Assembly: GCF_041956535.1 (NCBI RefSeq)
Contig: NW_027192216.1
Location: 253,807-317,806, forward strand
Length of the DNA stretch: 64,000 bases
Reading direction: 5' to 3'
From: Calcarisporiella thermophila CBS 279.70
Taxonomy: Eukaryota; Calcarisporiellomycota
Made by a program: the position numbers and the translations under genes. The notes under the pieces are model-generated. The model was not told where the DNA came from and did not search any database. It saw only the letters and a program-made list of their open reading frames with translations. Below are positions 43,904-58,645 of this stretch, in pieces. How positions within the stretch are numbered: the first letter of the stretch is position 1; every line of letters begins with the position of its first letter.

Positions 43904-45787
43904 TTAGAGAATAGCGGGGGAACTCGTGGGAGAAAGAGGTCGTTTGAAAAGGCGAGCCTTCAACTCCGTAAACAATTGTTTTCGCTCGGCATTCGCACCT
44001 GCCATCACCGATGCATTCTCCTGAGCACGGCGAACTAGGTAGGGCATTACTTCCGCAATAGCTCCGAAAGGCACATATTTATACACCGAGTAGCCGTTTT
44101 GGCCAAGAGTGTATGAAATCTGATCACACATCCCCATCAATTGTCCAAACATCACGATACCGGACTTAGGAGAAATTCCATAATGCTCCATGGATGCTGT
44201 GGTCCTTACTACCGAAGAAGCATTGTGGGATGCAACCATAAATGCAGCAGGCGAGTCTGTGACACTCGTGGCATGGGCTTCTCCAATACGGTTCAGCAGG
44301 AAGTCCACGCCCGCATTGAATGAGGCATGGGTCGCTTCTAGATTCGGCTGGATTGGGTCCGAAAGACCAAGCTCGGAAGCACGCTTCCGTTCCGAAACCA
44401 TGTATGCGCCTCGTACCAATTTGGCTCCAAAAATGAAGCCATCGCGCTGAGAGCGCTCATAGTCAGCTTTCAGTTTAGAAAGGCCCTCGCGCAGATACAT
44501 TTGATACGTATTGAATACCGTCGGCCCATGTGGATCACCAATGCAGTTGTAGCGTTGCTCCAAATTAATTGCTACATGATCGATCAAGTCCTGGAAGTAG
44601 GTTTGTTCCGCATCAATCATAAGGCGCACGTTGTTAGCTTTCGCGAGCTCACAAAGAGACGTCAAGCGCTGAACCATGCGGTCATAGTCATCAAGGTCGG
44701 CGGTGTCAAGGCGACCCTTGAAGTACTCGCGGGCTACAGAGTTGTCGAGCGAGAGAGTGCGCGTGAAGTCGACCCAGTCAACGCGCCCATCACCATTCTT
44801 ATCAGCGTGGCGGAAGAGAGCTTCAGACAGTGATTTGTCAGGAATGAGGCTGGAAAACTCGCTCTGACCGATTGTTCCTTCGCGATCCGATTGAGCAAAG
44901 AAAGACAATTTGCATGAAGCAAGGACAGAAGAGAGATTAAGTAAGACCTGAGGAGAAGTCATGGCTGTGACCTTGACAGCAGCAAAACTATTAGGTTGTG
45001 CAGATGCCGTTTGAATACAACCCAAGGTCAGCTCAGTGATTCTATCAGCATGACCGTTCCATTTGGCACGGGAGTCTTCGTCACCTTTTGATACAGAAGA
45101 ACTACCGCCAATATCAGCCTCCACAGAGAGATCCAAAATTGACCCTATGCCTGACTGCTTAAGCCTCTCCATCGTGTTAATACAGTCACTAGCAGTTTCG
45201 CCACCACAAAACTGCTTGAAGAAAGTGTTGCGCACAAACCAGTGAGTCACAGGATTGAGACCAATACGGTCTGAGAGATGGAGTAAACTAGGAGCAGTCT
45301 CCACAAGCCAGTTAAATGCACACAGTTGGTATACAAGCAATGAGAGAAAAATTTCTCCTGTAGATTTACCCTGCAAACTCGAATTAGTTTGATTGAAAAT
45401 TCCCTGTGAGACTGCTTCGGCTGAAGAGCCATATAGGGTATCTTCCGGAACAATAGATGGCTGTCGGCCCTGAAGATAAAAAGCGGAAGCAGATGCAACA
45501 CCTGCAGCCCAAGCGGTGTCGCGGACAAAGGGTGCTTGGTTAGAAGCCGTAGAGGAAAGACCTGCAGACGTAGGCTGAGCGGGAGATGAAGGAGTATTGG
45601 CAGTGACATGGCGAGGATGTTGCGAGATCAGAGTGGAAGAAGCATTGGTGTTCGCTGTGGGAGGAGAACCATTGGGATCCGACTTTTGGTGCATAGGATG
45701 AGTGGAGGAGCGCCTGGAGAAAGCCTTGGTGATAGGCCGGTGACTCGGGCGAGCAACCATGCGATGAGAAAGTGGAATGCGCAACAT
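43904..45787 (-). CDS. PUT1: Mitochondrial proline dehydrogenase with an EF-hand-like loop
   Basis: A 627-codon intronless frame. ATG 45787 (MLRIPLSHRMVARPSHR) gives a basic, Ser-rich mitochondrial presequence; an in-frame ATG 45 nt upstream is less likely. Family motifs include SGIGSILDLSVEADIGG, LMIDAEQTYFQDLIDH, FIFGAKLVRGAYMVSER, PAAFMVASHNASS, VMFGQLMGMCDQISYTL and YKYVPFGAIAEVMPYLVRR, covering FAD and proline binding. Within the insert at about residues 328-339, DKNGDGRVDWVD fits a canonical EF-hand loop (Asp1, Asn3, Asp5, Arg7, Asp9, Asp12). It is preceded by FSSLIPDKSLSEALFRHAD, a matching E helix. The enzyme oxidises proline to P5C on the inner membrane. Calcium control is an inference. 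Confidence 0.9.
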   Translation of the reverse strand: MLRIPLSHRMVARPSHRPITKAFSRRSSTHPMHQKSDPNGSPPTANTNASSTLISQHPRHVTANTPSSPAQPTSAGLSSTASNQAPFVRDTAWAAGVASASAFYLQGRQPSIVPEDTLYGSSAEAVSQGIFNQTNSSLQGKSTGEIFLSLLVYQLCAFNWLVETAPSLLHLSDRIGLNPVTHWFVRNTFFKQFCGGETASDCINTMERLKQSGIGSILDLSVEADIGGSSSVSKGDEDSRAKWNGHADRITELTLGCIQTASAQPNSFAAVKVTAMTSPQVLLNLSSVLASCKLSFFAQSDREGTIGQSEFSSLIPDKSLSEALFRHADKNGDGRVDWVDFTRTLSLDNSVAREYFKGRLDTADLDDYDRMVQRLTSLCELAKANNVRLMIDAEQTYFQDLIDHVAINLEQRYNCIGDPHGPTVFNTYQMYLREGLSKLKADYERSQRDGFIFGAKLVRGAYMVSERKRASELGLSDPIQPNLEATHASFNAGVDFLLNRIGEAHATSVTDSPAAFMVASHNASSVVRTTASMEHYGISPKSGIVMFGQLMGMCDQISYTLGQNGYSVYKYVPFGAIAEVMPYLVRRAQENASVMAGANAERKQLFTELKARLFKRPLSPTSSPAIL

Positions 45788-46874
45788 TGCTACAAATTGA
45801 CAAAGGCTAGAGAGTAACGAAGAGCAAAACAAACGGAAAGAAAGACAACTTAGAAATCAGGAGAATTTTTATTTGTTCTATTTATTTTTAATTTCTGTGG
45901 CACCGATTTTCAATTGGTTAGCTCACCGCAAACTTTGATGTTGAGTGACATGTACCAAGTGTATTTCTCACGATCATTCTTCGGGATATTGTCTTAGCCG
46001 AAATAGGCCAGTCCCTTGAAAAGGTTGGATCGGGTTGGAGCGGGTGACAAATATCCCTGAGCGGCAGTCCGATGGAATCTCGGACATATATACCAAGGAT
46101 GGTGCAATGCAGAATCTTAATGAATTGAACTCTGGATTCCATGCCGGTGCGCATTGTATCCTGCCATACTTCTTCGCGCCCTAACCGCGCCATAATTGAG
46201 GCAAAGCCATTGAATAATAGTGAGCCATAAAGATTAGTGCTATGGCTTGCTTCACGTTCTAATCTGTTATATTTCTGTGGCCATAGACAAGGAAACATGC
46301 TTATTGGGACCAATCTCCAGGCTAGCATATTTCCCCCCTCCCTTTGGAACGGGCGACAGCAGTTCGTGCACTAGTCAAGAGCCACCGGAGAGATCAGTAG
46401 TAGCTATCCAGTCAACAAGTTATATGTAGAGTGATACAAATAGTATCAATTACCAGAGTAAAATAAGAAAATGTGAATATAATATCTGAAACTGAACTGT
46501 GCTTTTCCATTAGAGTAAGAAGAATCTACTGCCCCCGTACATTTATTGGAAAACTTGGCCCTATGCATAGGGGCTTTATTATGCCATATCGCATAATAAA
46601 GTCCCGTTCTTGCTACTGCTATCATCTTACTCTTTGGTATTTCAAAGCCATAGAGTGGTAATACAGGGGAGAATCAGAGATGAACAAAACTATTAGTATT
46701 TAATGGGTGTTAATAATAAATTATTTGAGGTGATGCTCTCCATGAACGTACGATATGCTCTTGCAAATACAACATAATGTGGCTCACATTATATGTATGA
46801 CAATTGTGGCTTGGATATTGGACTCCAGAAAGTACGAGTCGCGAGTTGTAAAAGTGATTAGAAGAAAAAAAAAC
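45788..46874. other. Spacer with a hairpin and a possible decayed gene
   Basis: A minus-strand frame (46328-45918, 136 codons, with SILARLGREEVWQD-like text) is less AT-rich than its flanks but matches no family I know; it may be a gene relic. A hairpin lies at 46559-46605 (listed separately). No other gene is supported. Confidence 0.35.
46559..46605. repeat. Two nested palindromes forming a hairpin cluster
   Basis: CCCTATGCATAGGG (46559-46572) is a perfect 14-bp palindrome. Overlapping its end, GGGGCTTTATTATG (46570-46583) pairs with CATAATAAAGTCCC (46592-46605) at 13 of 14 positions across an 8-nt loop. It lies in intergenic DNA. It could be a small foldback repeat or an RNA hairpin; nothing more is visible. 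Confidence 0.6.
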
Positions 46875-49694
<2,820 letters not shown>

Positions 49695-50316
49695 TGATCT
49701 TGAAGTAATTCTCACAGCATAATTAAAATTCATTATTAAATGAAATCATCTCCGTTAATTTCAGTACCATTTTACATCATTAATAAATAATACAAGTATA
49801 CTATACCAGACAGACTTTGAATTTACTGTAATATCTTCAAGCTTTGATCTTGCATATCGAAATTGAGCTTCATCTCTTTCATTTTTATTATACAACCGGT
49901 GAACTTTTTTTTGTATACAAATATGATCATTATAGAATTGGAAAATTTAAGGATATTTGTAAATAAAGAAAATCAAAGACGAAAAAAAAAAATGGCTTAT
50001 CTGGATTAGAGAGAAACCTACGTATTTCATTAATATTATAAAATATCCATTTCAATACTCATCCAATCGAAAAAGATGAAATTTCAAAAAATTAAAAAAT
50101 AAAAATTTTCATGTGTTTATTGATATTTATTAAATTCAATTATTTTATTTTAATTTGAAAAATTTTGTTCCAATCGAATTACACTTCTTTTCGATTTCTG
50201 CTCCAAAGCATGAGAGGTCAATTTTGTTTCCAAAGTATAAGTGATAAATATTATCCAAATAAATCATTTATAAATTCTTTTCTTATAGCTCCAATGTTCT
50301 TTATAGTATTGTTTAT
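49695..50316. other. AT-rich convergent spacer
   Basis: Very AT-rich, with many A and T runs and AATAAA motifs. No gene recognised. Confidence 0.5.
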
Positions 50317-51407
50317 TTAAGATGAATTGGCTATTGTTTCTAAGACTCTGTTCAATTTCTGTTCTATGAGCTTTAGTCTATTGTCAACATCTTTTGAAAA
50401 AATCTCGAACTTAGAGTCAATATAACGTTCTATATAGGCTGTGATATCAGAAATGTCCGAGTATTTAGGAATCAAGTTGGAGGGTTCCAGTGGTTTTTGA
50501 GAAGAGCTCTGAGCTGGCGCGACTATGTTTTTACTTCTAAGCAGTGAATGGATGCTGGATACCATTGCAGACTTCCCTTGTTCTCCGATCAACTATGCAA
50601 ATTTTAAAAATGTAAGAGATAAAACAAAAATACATATCTAAGTTACATACTTCGAGGTTGTTTTTTTCAAACGATGTAAGTAGTGAAGAGGCATTTGGTG
50701 ACAAATTAATATCGCGGAGGAAATCTTTAAGAGATTCGATATCAATCGTTTTTGTTTCTTCAACCTATATTTGGAGGTACTAAAAATTTGGAAACTTGAA
50801 GAGATGGTAAAGATTGACCTACTATTTTGTCAGAGTCTATTACTAGAGCCAACCCATAAAATAATAACGCTCGTTTAGACTTGTCTGACAATGAGAAGAA
50901 CTAATACAAATATTAAAAGATGTTTTGAATATGAAAATGAAACTAAGTTTACCTTAATATTAATTGAGGAGCATATAATTGAGTGATCGGGAATAAAGGT
51001 AGCCCTTTTGGAAATTCTATAAGAGAAGTGTGAATAAATTAAACACTATAGTATCAGAATTTTTTTCAACAAACTCATTTTCAGTGGCACGCAAGGTAAT
51101 TTGATAGTTTCCGTCTACATATATTTCTATTGTGCGCGCGTTGCTGTCCAAATCAAGTCGCTTTAATTTTATTGGATTTGGGAAGGATATACTGATTAGA
51201 GGAGCCGTTTCAATATTGCGTTGCGAGATGAGCAAAATGGGTTCTACTATTTAGTAGTGGTAAGAAAAAAGAGAAACAGAAAAAAGTAACCAAATAATTA
51301 CGTTCATAATTAATATCAAAGCTATCATGTTCGTTTCTAATCTTTACGCGTTCTTCCAAATTTCCTTGCCCGTGGAAATTACAAGTGACCGAGAGTAGCT
51401 TCTGCAT
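50317..51407 (-). CDS. PAAT-like (C10orf88 family) protein
   Basis: Several exons from ATG 51407 (MQKLLSVTCNFHGQGN). The N-terminal beta-rich domain includes PLISISFPNPIKLKRLDLD, then ARTIEIYVDGNYQI, closely matching the ARTMEIYLGQEYCGT region of animal PAAT. A middle helical part follows (SLKDFLRDINLSPNASSLL, GEQGKSAMVSSIHSLLR). The C-terminus is a predicted coiled coil (ITAYIERYIDSKFEIF, RLKLIEQKLNRVLETI). Animal PAAT is an ATPase/ABC-transporter-associated protein with roles around mitochondria; the fungal role is unknown. The assignment rests on the short conserved block and overall layout, so it is moderate. It is divergent from TVP38 with only 118 bp between starts. Confidence 0.55.
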
Positions 51408-51525
51408 AGCTAGCCTTTAGTTTGTAAAAAAAGTCGAAATTATCGAAAAAGCAGTCGTGTCGATATGATATTTTAAATTTCATAAAATATATGCAAAATA
51501 TAATAGGCTTTCAATTCAACTTTTG

Positions 51526-52560
51526 ATGGGTCCTTTTACAAAAGAAACGACTGAAGATATGCTGACCGAAGGAACAGCAGAAGATGATGTTCCAAACGAT
51601 TATCCCGAGGATCCAGCAGAGGAGAGGTTGATTTCTTCTAGCTATCCTTTCGAAATCGAACAGGATTCTGAGAAAGCTTCTATTCCTTCCTCAATTATCG
51701 TGATCGCATTCATAACCATCTCCATTATCACCTTGATTGTTTTCCTGGTGTTTCGGCATCAAATTATGGGCTTTCTTGAAAATATAGCTATATGGGTTCG
51801 TGGAGCAGGTTTCGGGTATGGGCAAAAAAGATAATAGTAGAATTATGGGCAAAATTATATTTATAAGATTTTAATTTTGATTACCCAGTGGGATGTTGCT
51901 TATCTTTGGCCTCATTTTTTCCGCAACTTTTCCTCCAATGATTGGCTATGGCACTTTTCTGACACTTTCTGGTTTTACTTTTGGGTTCTTCAAAGGATTC
52001 CTAGTAGCCTATACAGCTGCACTCTCTGGAGGAATAATTTGCTTCATCTTATCACGGTGGAAACTAAAAGGATACGTGCGAACTATGATGAGACGCTATG
52101 CAAGCATGGAGGCGGTTCTTCTTGCAGTAGAGAAGAAAGGTTTTAATGTAAATGACTTACAGACTTGATTTTTATTTTCTTATACATTAATAGGTAGCTT
52201 TTGATATAGCTTCTTGTCTTAATACGCATCGCTCCGTATCCATTTGCCATTCTAAATGTGCTATTAAGTGCTACTCAGATTTCACTGTCAACCTTTTCTC
52301 TAGCAACCGCTATTTCACTATTTAAAATTATGTTACATATATGGGTAGGCGCTAACCTCACAACTTTTACGGAGAGTTTATCAGGAGGAGGTCCAGGTGC
52401 ACTTAAAATAATTGTTCTTATATTTGGAGTAATATTTGGCACGAGTCTGATGCTCTACATATGGTTACTTGCAAGACGAGCTGTAATTGAAGTAGCTAAT
52501 GAGCATCAACCAAGTGAAGTTGAGCCTCGATCTTTATTTGATAACGTGATTCCTGTATAA
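51526..52560 (+). CDS. TVP38: TVP38/TMEM64 family membrane protein (VTT/SNARE-associated domain)
   Basis: Three exons. ATG 51526 (MGPFTKETTED) starts an acidic cytosolic tail, then IIVIAFITISIITLIVFLVF. The VTT core follows: MLLIFGLIFSATFPPMIGYG, LSGFTFGFFKGFLVAYTAAL, then VEKKGFNLLVLIRIAPYPFA and TFSLATAISLFKIMLHIWVG. The motif FPPxIGY and the IRIAPYPFAILN loop are characteristic. Splices use GTATGG (phase 2) and GTAAAT (phase 0). Proteins of this fold (Tvp38, TMEM41B, VMP1) are Golgi/ER lipid scramblases or trafficking factors; Tvp38 is Golgi-associated in yeast. The start shares a short divergent promoter with the PAAT-like gene. Confidence 0.86.
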
Positions 52561-52874
52561 CATAGATGAAGGTTTATATATTTCTGTATATTCATGGTCT
52601 ATAATGAATTTGTTTATATATTATTTGATTATAACTTTATTGATTTATATAAAGCTTGTATGCACGCAGTTTATTTTAATAGCTAGTATTCACACGATGG
52701 CAAAATATTTCTCTAATTGCTGCTAGCAGGTATGGGAAATAACATTGTTTACAAAGCGTAAAACGGCTTTAAATATACAAGATAGAGCAATTCAGTAATC
52801 GGAGAACAATTCAGCTAATCGCAAGGAATGGTCCTTCAATTATCAAGGGATTAAAATCAAGAATGCACCATTCA

Positions 52875-54824
52875 TCAGCTCAATCCACCATTACTGCAAC
52901 TTCCGTTGTTGCTTAAATTCAATTCGTCTATAACTCGACTAATAACACGATCGCGATAGGTTCTATCTACCTGAGACCGAAGAATGATGTCTCGAAGCTC
53001 ACGAACATAGTCATCCACGTTATTTGGATCAAAAGCACCAGCTGTTGGTAATCGTAAATTAAGGTGTGCCAAGATAACTGAAAAATGTGAACGAAGTGTG
53101 CGAAGTCGAGTAGTAGCCCGTTGTTGCTCTTGTCGTATCATCTCCATTTCAGTGCGTTTCTGTTCGCGTTCTGTTTGCATACTATTTCTCAATCGGGATG
53201 CCTCTCGTTCTTTTTCTAATAGCTGCCGTTGCAATTCATTCAATTGGAGTAAGAGTGAATTAGTCTCATGCAAGCTAGACTTTGATGTAATCTCATTCTG
53301 GTTTTCTACTGCATCTTCCTTATGGTGCGTAAATTTACTGGGCATGATGGATTCTCGTGCACTGCCATTTGTTATTGTGAGATTAGAAGCCTCGTCGGAA
53401 TTTGTAATCTAACAAAATAAAAATTTAATGTTATTGTTACAAGACAAATAATCTAATGCTTTTACCTGATTCAAGTGATTGCGCTGACTTGCGCTGGTAT
53501 CTTCTCGTTCTCTATCTTGCGAAGCAACAGAGGCATTTGAAGCGTTGGAGGCAGTGGAGGATAAAGAGGCTCGAGCAATTTCATTCCGCTGCTGCTGTTT
53601 TTTATTGCGCATTTCCGCAAACTTGTTCATTGCAGTGGAACGAGGTGATAGCAGATCCTTCTTTGGTTTTCTGCCTTTTGACTCTTCGTCGGAGGAACGA
53701 TTGATGCTTCGCTTTCGTCTATTTTTCATATCCACGTCTTCAGTTGAACTTTCGTTTTCACTGGATTCGGATTGGGATTCCTCAGAATCACTCTGTTCAT
53801 TCAACATAAAACTAATGGATTTCGGCACTATCCGCCTCCGCTTCGATACAGAACTTGATACCGATTCGGATTGTCGCTTTAATTCTACTTTATGTTGTGC
53901 GCATCTAACTCTCGAATTTTCTGGTTTAGGGTATATTGGATGTATCAGACTTGTTTTAATTGCACACGAAACATGGAACCATCTTTTTGTTGAAAAGTGA
54001 GTTGAAATATTAAATTAGTCATAGATTAAAAGCTGTTACCTTTGGCACCTAGATTGGCCAAGTGGTGAATGATCGCACTGGATACAAAATCCGTAGCGCT
54101 TTTTGCAAATATAACAATCCTATGAATTATAATAAGCCCAATTAAGCTTAAGAAAGTAAACTCAATCGTCACAAATACTGACTTTTCCATCATATCCACC
54201 AGAAGCACGAGGATTGTAATCCCAGGGCTCTTTTGATGTAATAATTCCATCACACCAGGCAGCACAAACTATATGAATATAGCGATTTGCAACGGCTGAG
54301 CGTTTAACAGCACCATCATTATTTGGACAACAGAGCATACGCTAATGTATAATCGATTACTACAACAAGTTCAAAAAATATAAAATACTTATACTACCGT
54401 TTGATTGGGTACTATGTTATCTTCACAACGCTGGCAGAACCAGCTTCCCTCGGGAACAACATCGATATCGTAACACCCTAACCAGTAAAAAATTCATAAG
54501 TCTGATATACTTCTCATAAAATGACTAAATGCACATACTTTTATGAACAGGTATATCGCAGTCTAAAGAAATATATTGATATATATTGTAGCGTGAATAT
54601 ATTTATTTCAATATATTTATAGTATTAGCTACCTTTGCCATCGCAAAAAACTATAGGGTTTTTCCTTGAAGAAGTTGGTCCACGGCATACTGCGCAAGCT
54701 TTCTACTTAGGAAAAATCGTGTTTCCAAATATAGTAATATATTCAGAATCGTATAATACCCACTATTTTTGGGACAAAGGTATCAAGTATTAACAGCATA
54801 GATAATTCATACCTCGTCATCCAT
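52875..54824 (-). CDS. PHD/extended-PHD chromatin reader with coiled coil, AF10-like
   Basis: About eight exons. The first encodes only MDDE. PHD1 reads CAVCRGPTSSRKNPIVFCDG, then CDIPVHKRCYDIDVVP and WFCQRCED. The Zn-knuckle and ePHD follow: LCCPNNDGAVKRS, YIHIVCAAWCDG, CYICKKRYGFCIQCDHSP and RWFHVSCAIK, then RVRCAQHK. The arrangement PHD-knuckle-ePHD is shared by AF10/AF17, JADE and BRPF/Nto1; FCDG.DC.IPVH and the C-terminal helix favour AF10. The middle is Ser/Asp/Glu-rich. The C-terminus is a leucine-rich coiled coil (LLLQLNELQRQLLEKERE). ePHD fingers of AF10 bind unmodified H3K27. A Jade/Nto1 partner role to the nearby MYST enzyme is possible but unproven. Confidence 0.78.
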
Positions 54825-55272
54825 AGACAATAAGTTAAATTTTGATTTTAATGCGATTCAACCAGTTAAGAAGAAGTGTGTGAACTGGAAGCAAAATATT
54901 CTATAGAGTGTTGATATAAGTAAGCACTGTGTTCTGAATCTCAATTATTACGAATTAGTGTAAGATGAGATGAGGGCAGAAAAAATATAAAGAAATCGGA
55001 GAGAGGCGGATGGAGGACTCTTTTTATACTGAAATTGAACATCATCTAAGCCACCAATTTTTAAATACATGAGAAAATCCGTAAGAGCAATAGGAAGATT
55101 GTATTAAATGAAACATAAGTGGTTTGAACATATAGAATTAAGACGAATATTCATAATTACATATACAAGAACTCGTTTTCCATAATAAAGCTGGTATTTT
55201 GAAAGAATTTGACTAATTTATTGAAGATTTTGACTTGAAAGCCTAAATGCAAGTAGTAATAAATAATATACA
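54825..55272. other. Spacer between two minus-strand genes
   Basis: 448 bp with no gene, RNA or repeat recognised. It should hold the AF10-like promoter and the 3' end of the TMEM209-like transcript. Confidence 0.5.
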
Positions 55273-58200
55273 TCATTCATAAGCTTCCAATACTGAGAGT
55301 ATATCCACTTCTTTGCATCCTAAATTTAAAAGTCTTGGAGAGACAAATAAAAATAAAATGTATTAATTGCTTGCAGAGTAAAAGCATATTGTGGGCCTAC
55401 CCTAGATAACCAGCGCTAGATTCTCGAACTAAATACACAAAAAGGACGAGACTATGAAACAAATTATCGCTTCGCTATTTCAAAACAAATGGATGTTACT
55501 GAGATTGAAGTATTTTTTTATCTACTATAAACTTACAGAATATGCGTCCCATATAGCATTTTCAAATACCACGTAGAAATGTGGAGGTGTTTTAGTAAGC
55601 TGTTTAATCTGAATTGTTCTGCTAGGATCTGTGTTTAAGTATGAATATTAAATTGTATATTGAGAGAAAACGGAAAATTTATCTAATACCTGGTTTTCCC
55701 TCAACAGGCACAAAATACTTGGCTGTAAAAGGATAGCTACCAAATATAGAGTCACCTTCACCAGGTGTCGCCAGATCCATAAAGGAGCAAAAGAGATGCA
55801 TTAAAAGCTAATAAGATAATAGCAATAAACCAATATTAGCATATATTTTCGGTTTAAAAATAAACAACTCACATGTGCATCTGTAGGCTGATCTGGTGTC
55901 CATTTTTTATTATCTCCCCAAGTTACCGCACCACCATCCCATCGATAGGCAGCAAGAACCCCGCCCAAGCTTAATGCTGATTTCATTTATATTTCTTTCA
56001 GTTAATATAATGATAGAACTATAAAACAATCAGGTATTCACTTTTAATTCTCTCAATTATATACGCACGATCGCCATATCCACGCATAGTTAGATATTTT
56101 TCTAGTTTAAGTCGTTCTCTTACAACTGGGAGCTATGATGGCAGAGGTTAATAAATCATTAAAGCAAAGTTATGTTGGAAGGTTTACATTTCCAAATCTC
56201 CGAAACAAATCGGTCAATGTTTTGGGTTTTTCGGATTGAGCTGACTGACTTCCAAACCAAGTGGAAGTTGCGTTAGTATTTGCCGAAAACAATGATCCAG
56301 AAGTTACTGGGGTCTCTAATCGTACTGCATCTGCCCCTTCACCTGCTAACGATGCCATTGAGCAGCTCAAATGACCAAGCTCTAGTTTAGCTAATTCCGC
56401 ATCAACTTGATCAATTCTTGAAGCTACGTGCTGCACAATCTTTTCGGACATCCACTAGAAAGAAAATATGTTGAAAACGTTATATCGTGGCGAGACAAAT
56501 TTTATTATTGCTAACCTTTCGCATATTTTCTATCCACATTTCTACAAATGGGTGGATTTTAAGCTTCTCCGCGGCCTAAAAATATTAATCAAGTTATTCT
56601 GTAATGAAATATGCGCATTTACACATACTTGGTCAGGTCGGAAATATGTTTCCCCTCCGGTTATATGTTTCGATTTACTAGTCTCAGGTCTTGACGGCGA
56701 AGCACGTGGTGCAGTTTGATATCGCTGATGATGGGTAGTAGAACGCATATTTAATGGTTTTATAGCCGAGCTAACAGCAGTGGCGGGCGTTGGATTAGCG
56801 ACGGAAGGCAAGGGCCCGCTGGGAAGTGTCGAGACAAGTGATGATGCTAAAAAGAATTAAGGGCAATTAAATAAAAAAAAATTAAAAAAGGACATATTTT
56901 GAGCTATTCTACCAGGAGTATTTTCCTCATCCAACAATCTGTCAAGATCAATTTGATTTCGAATTGAGAGCTCATCCAAAGCTATTGAAAAGTATAAAAA
57001 TGTATCCACGATACAACTCATATATTAAAATTGCCTTACCCCCCCCGGTTACTTGTCTCATTTTATAACTCAAACTTGAAGGTGGTGTTTTCGTAGAAGA
57101 GGATGAGAAGGTGCGAGCCCTGTTGGTACTAGTAGAAAAAGTTACACTATTATAACTATAAATTAAATGAAAGTTTAACTCACATTATTGAACCTCCAAG
57201 CTGTGAGATATTCCATCCAGCTCTAGGGCTAGAGTGTCCCTAAAATTGATCAATTAATTAAAAATTCATAATATTACAACCATAATAAACAAAAGTAGTT
57301 CTAGTTTAAAACATACAGCTATTGCTCTGCTTAGCCCACTAGACATAGAGGTAGTATGCGAAGTTGTTTTTGAAGGAGATGTAGTCGAATTTGGCGAGTA
57401 AAGAATTTTTCGTGGGGTTCGTGGAACAACTTGACAAGGGGCTTTAGGATAGATTAATCGATATAGTGCATCAATGATATTCATAAATAATATCACATAT
57501 ATAATCGACTCTATAGTTTAAGAGAAATGCATTAAGTTATTATAACCATATTTATAAATAATCAATCATAATACCTAGCCATGGCACATATTGTGTGCTA
57601 TTTTTCATTTGACCTTCAAGAAACATTAGGAAATATCTGTTTGGTGAAAATATAAGACATGATAAGAATCGTTAAAATAAAAAACATAATCTATTTTTAC
57701 CGAAAAAGTGAGCTGTGAAAGGAACTCCTTATCATCAAAACTGCCAGGATATTCAAAAATAGCCGTTTGGTATCATGCGATGAGATCATAGGGCTGGGCC
57801 TTTTTACTACGTTGTCGCTCTCTTTCTTTTTAAAAGGCTTATTCATTGATGTTTGGGGCGAGGAATCTAATATTTGGCCGGTCATGAGGGTTGTGCTTGG
57901 AAGACTTGCGGTTTTACCCCCCATTAATGAAGGAGAATTAGGTGAAGCAAAGCTCTCGAAGGGAGAGAGAGAGGCAATTTTTTCTCCTTCTGTACTCGAT
58001 CTCTTCCCTCCCGTTTCTCCATAGCCTTTTCCGAGAGATTCATTCCATGCAAATGGAATTGTTCGCTGATGAGCGGTACGAATTGGTGTTTCAGGAGGTC
58101 CTGATGCACTTGAAGATAAAAAATGTGGCGATTTATGTTGAGGAGCTGTAGTTGCTTGCATTAAGAATGGAGATGCAGCAGGTGCGGTGTTGCTCACATT

Positions 58201-58362
58201 GGATGGAGCTAATCCACCACGTAGTACACTATTTCCTTCAAAAAAACTAGAGTCATGAGAAATTAAACTGCTTCTGTTGGCATCTTCTTCTCGTGACAAT
58301 GGTGTCGGAGTTCCAGGAACATGAGTTAGCGAGCGACGAGCTAAAGGGCTAGATCCAGACAT
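55273..58362 (-). CDS. TMEM209-like nuclear-envelope protein (cytochrome b561 N-terminal family)
   Basis: A many-exon gene. The first exon is an S/P-rich region of about 200 residues, then two membrane spans (LFLNILAVLMIRSSFHSSLF, SIIYVILFMNIIDALYRLIY) followed by a Ser/Thr-rich linker. The C-terminal half matches TMEM209: LPVVRERLKLEKYLTMRGYG, GAVTWGDNKKWTPDQPTDAH, LMHLFCSFMDLATPGEGDS, the PPHFYVVFENAIWDAYS segment, SDNLFHSLVLFVYLVRESSA and VDILSVLEAYE, parallel to human [20 protein letters not shown]. Human TMEM209 is at nuclear pores and binds Nup205. The long N-terminal extension is not in the human protein. Exon joins were checked by frame, including one that first looked like a frame break. 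Confidence 0.68.
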
Positions 58363-58645
58363 CCTAAAAGCGTGAAATGGACCCTCAGGAAATGGAATAA
58401 TGATAAATATATTTATCTATTATTTTCCTAAAACATTATAGTAGCAATAAATGCGCGTTATTATAGATTATTATTGTTGGAATTTTGACGTAAGCAAATG
58501 ACGTATTTGGGCGTTATAATATTCATAAGTTCTATACTTGGCAAACACTTTGATTTTGCCCATATTTTAACAGTTAACCCTTTGACTATTTATCTTACAA
58601 CTATTACATACACAGTAAAAAAGGACTTATTGACTTGTAAAGCTT

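Noticed and set aside
44141-44833. Plus-strand frames opposite proline dehydrogenase
   Set aside because: Antisense shadows of a well-conserved enzyme gene.
45918-46328. 136-codon minus-strand frame
   Set aside because: Could be a gene relic, but there is no family match and no neighbouring exons to support a gene call.
57697-57780. Suspected frameshift in the TMEM209-like gene near 57770, where another frame reads EYPGSFDDKEFLSQL
   Set aside because: The original frame gives a membrane span and splices in phase to the following exon, so no break is needed.
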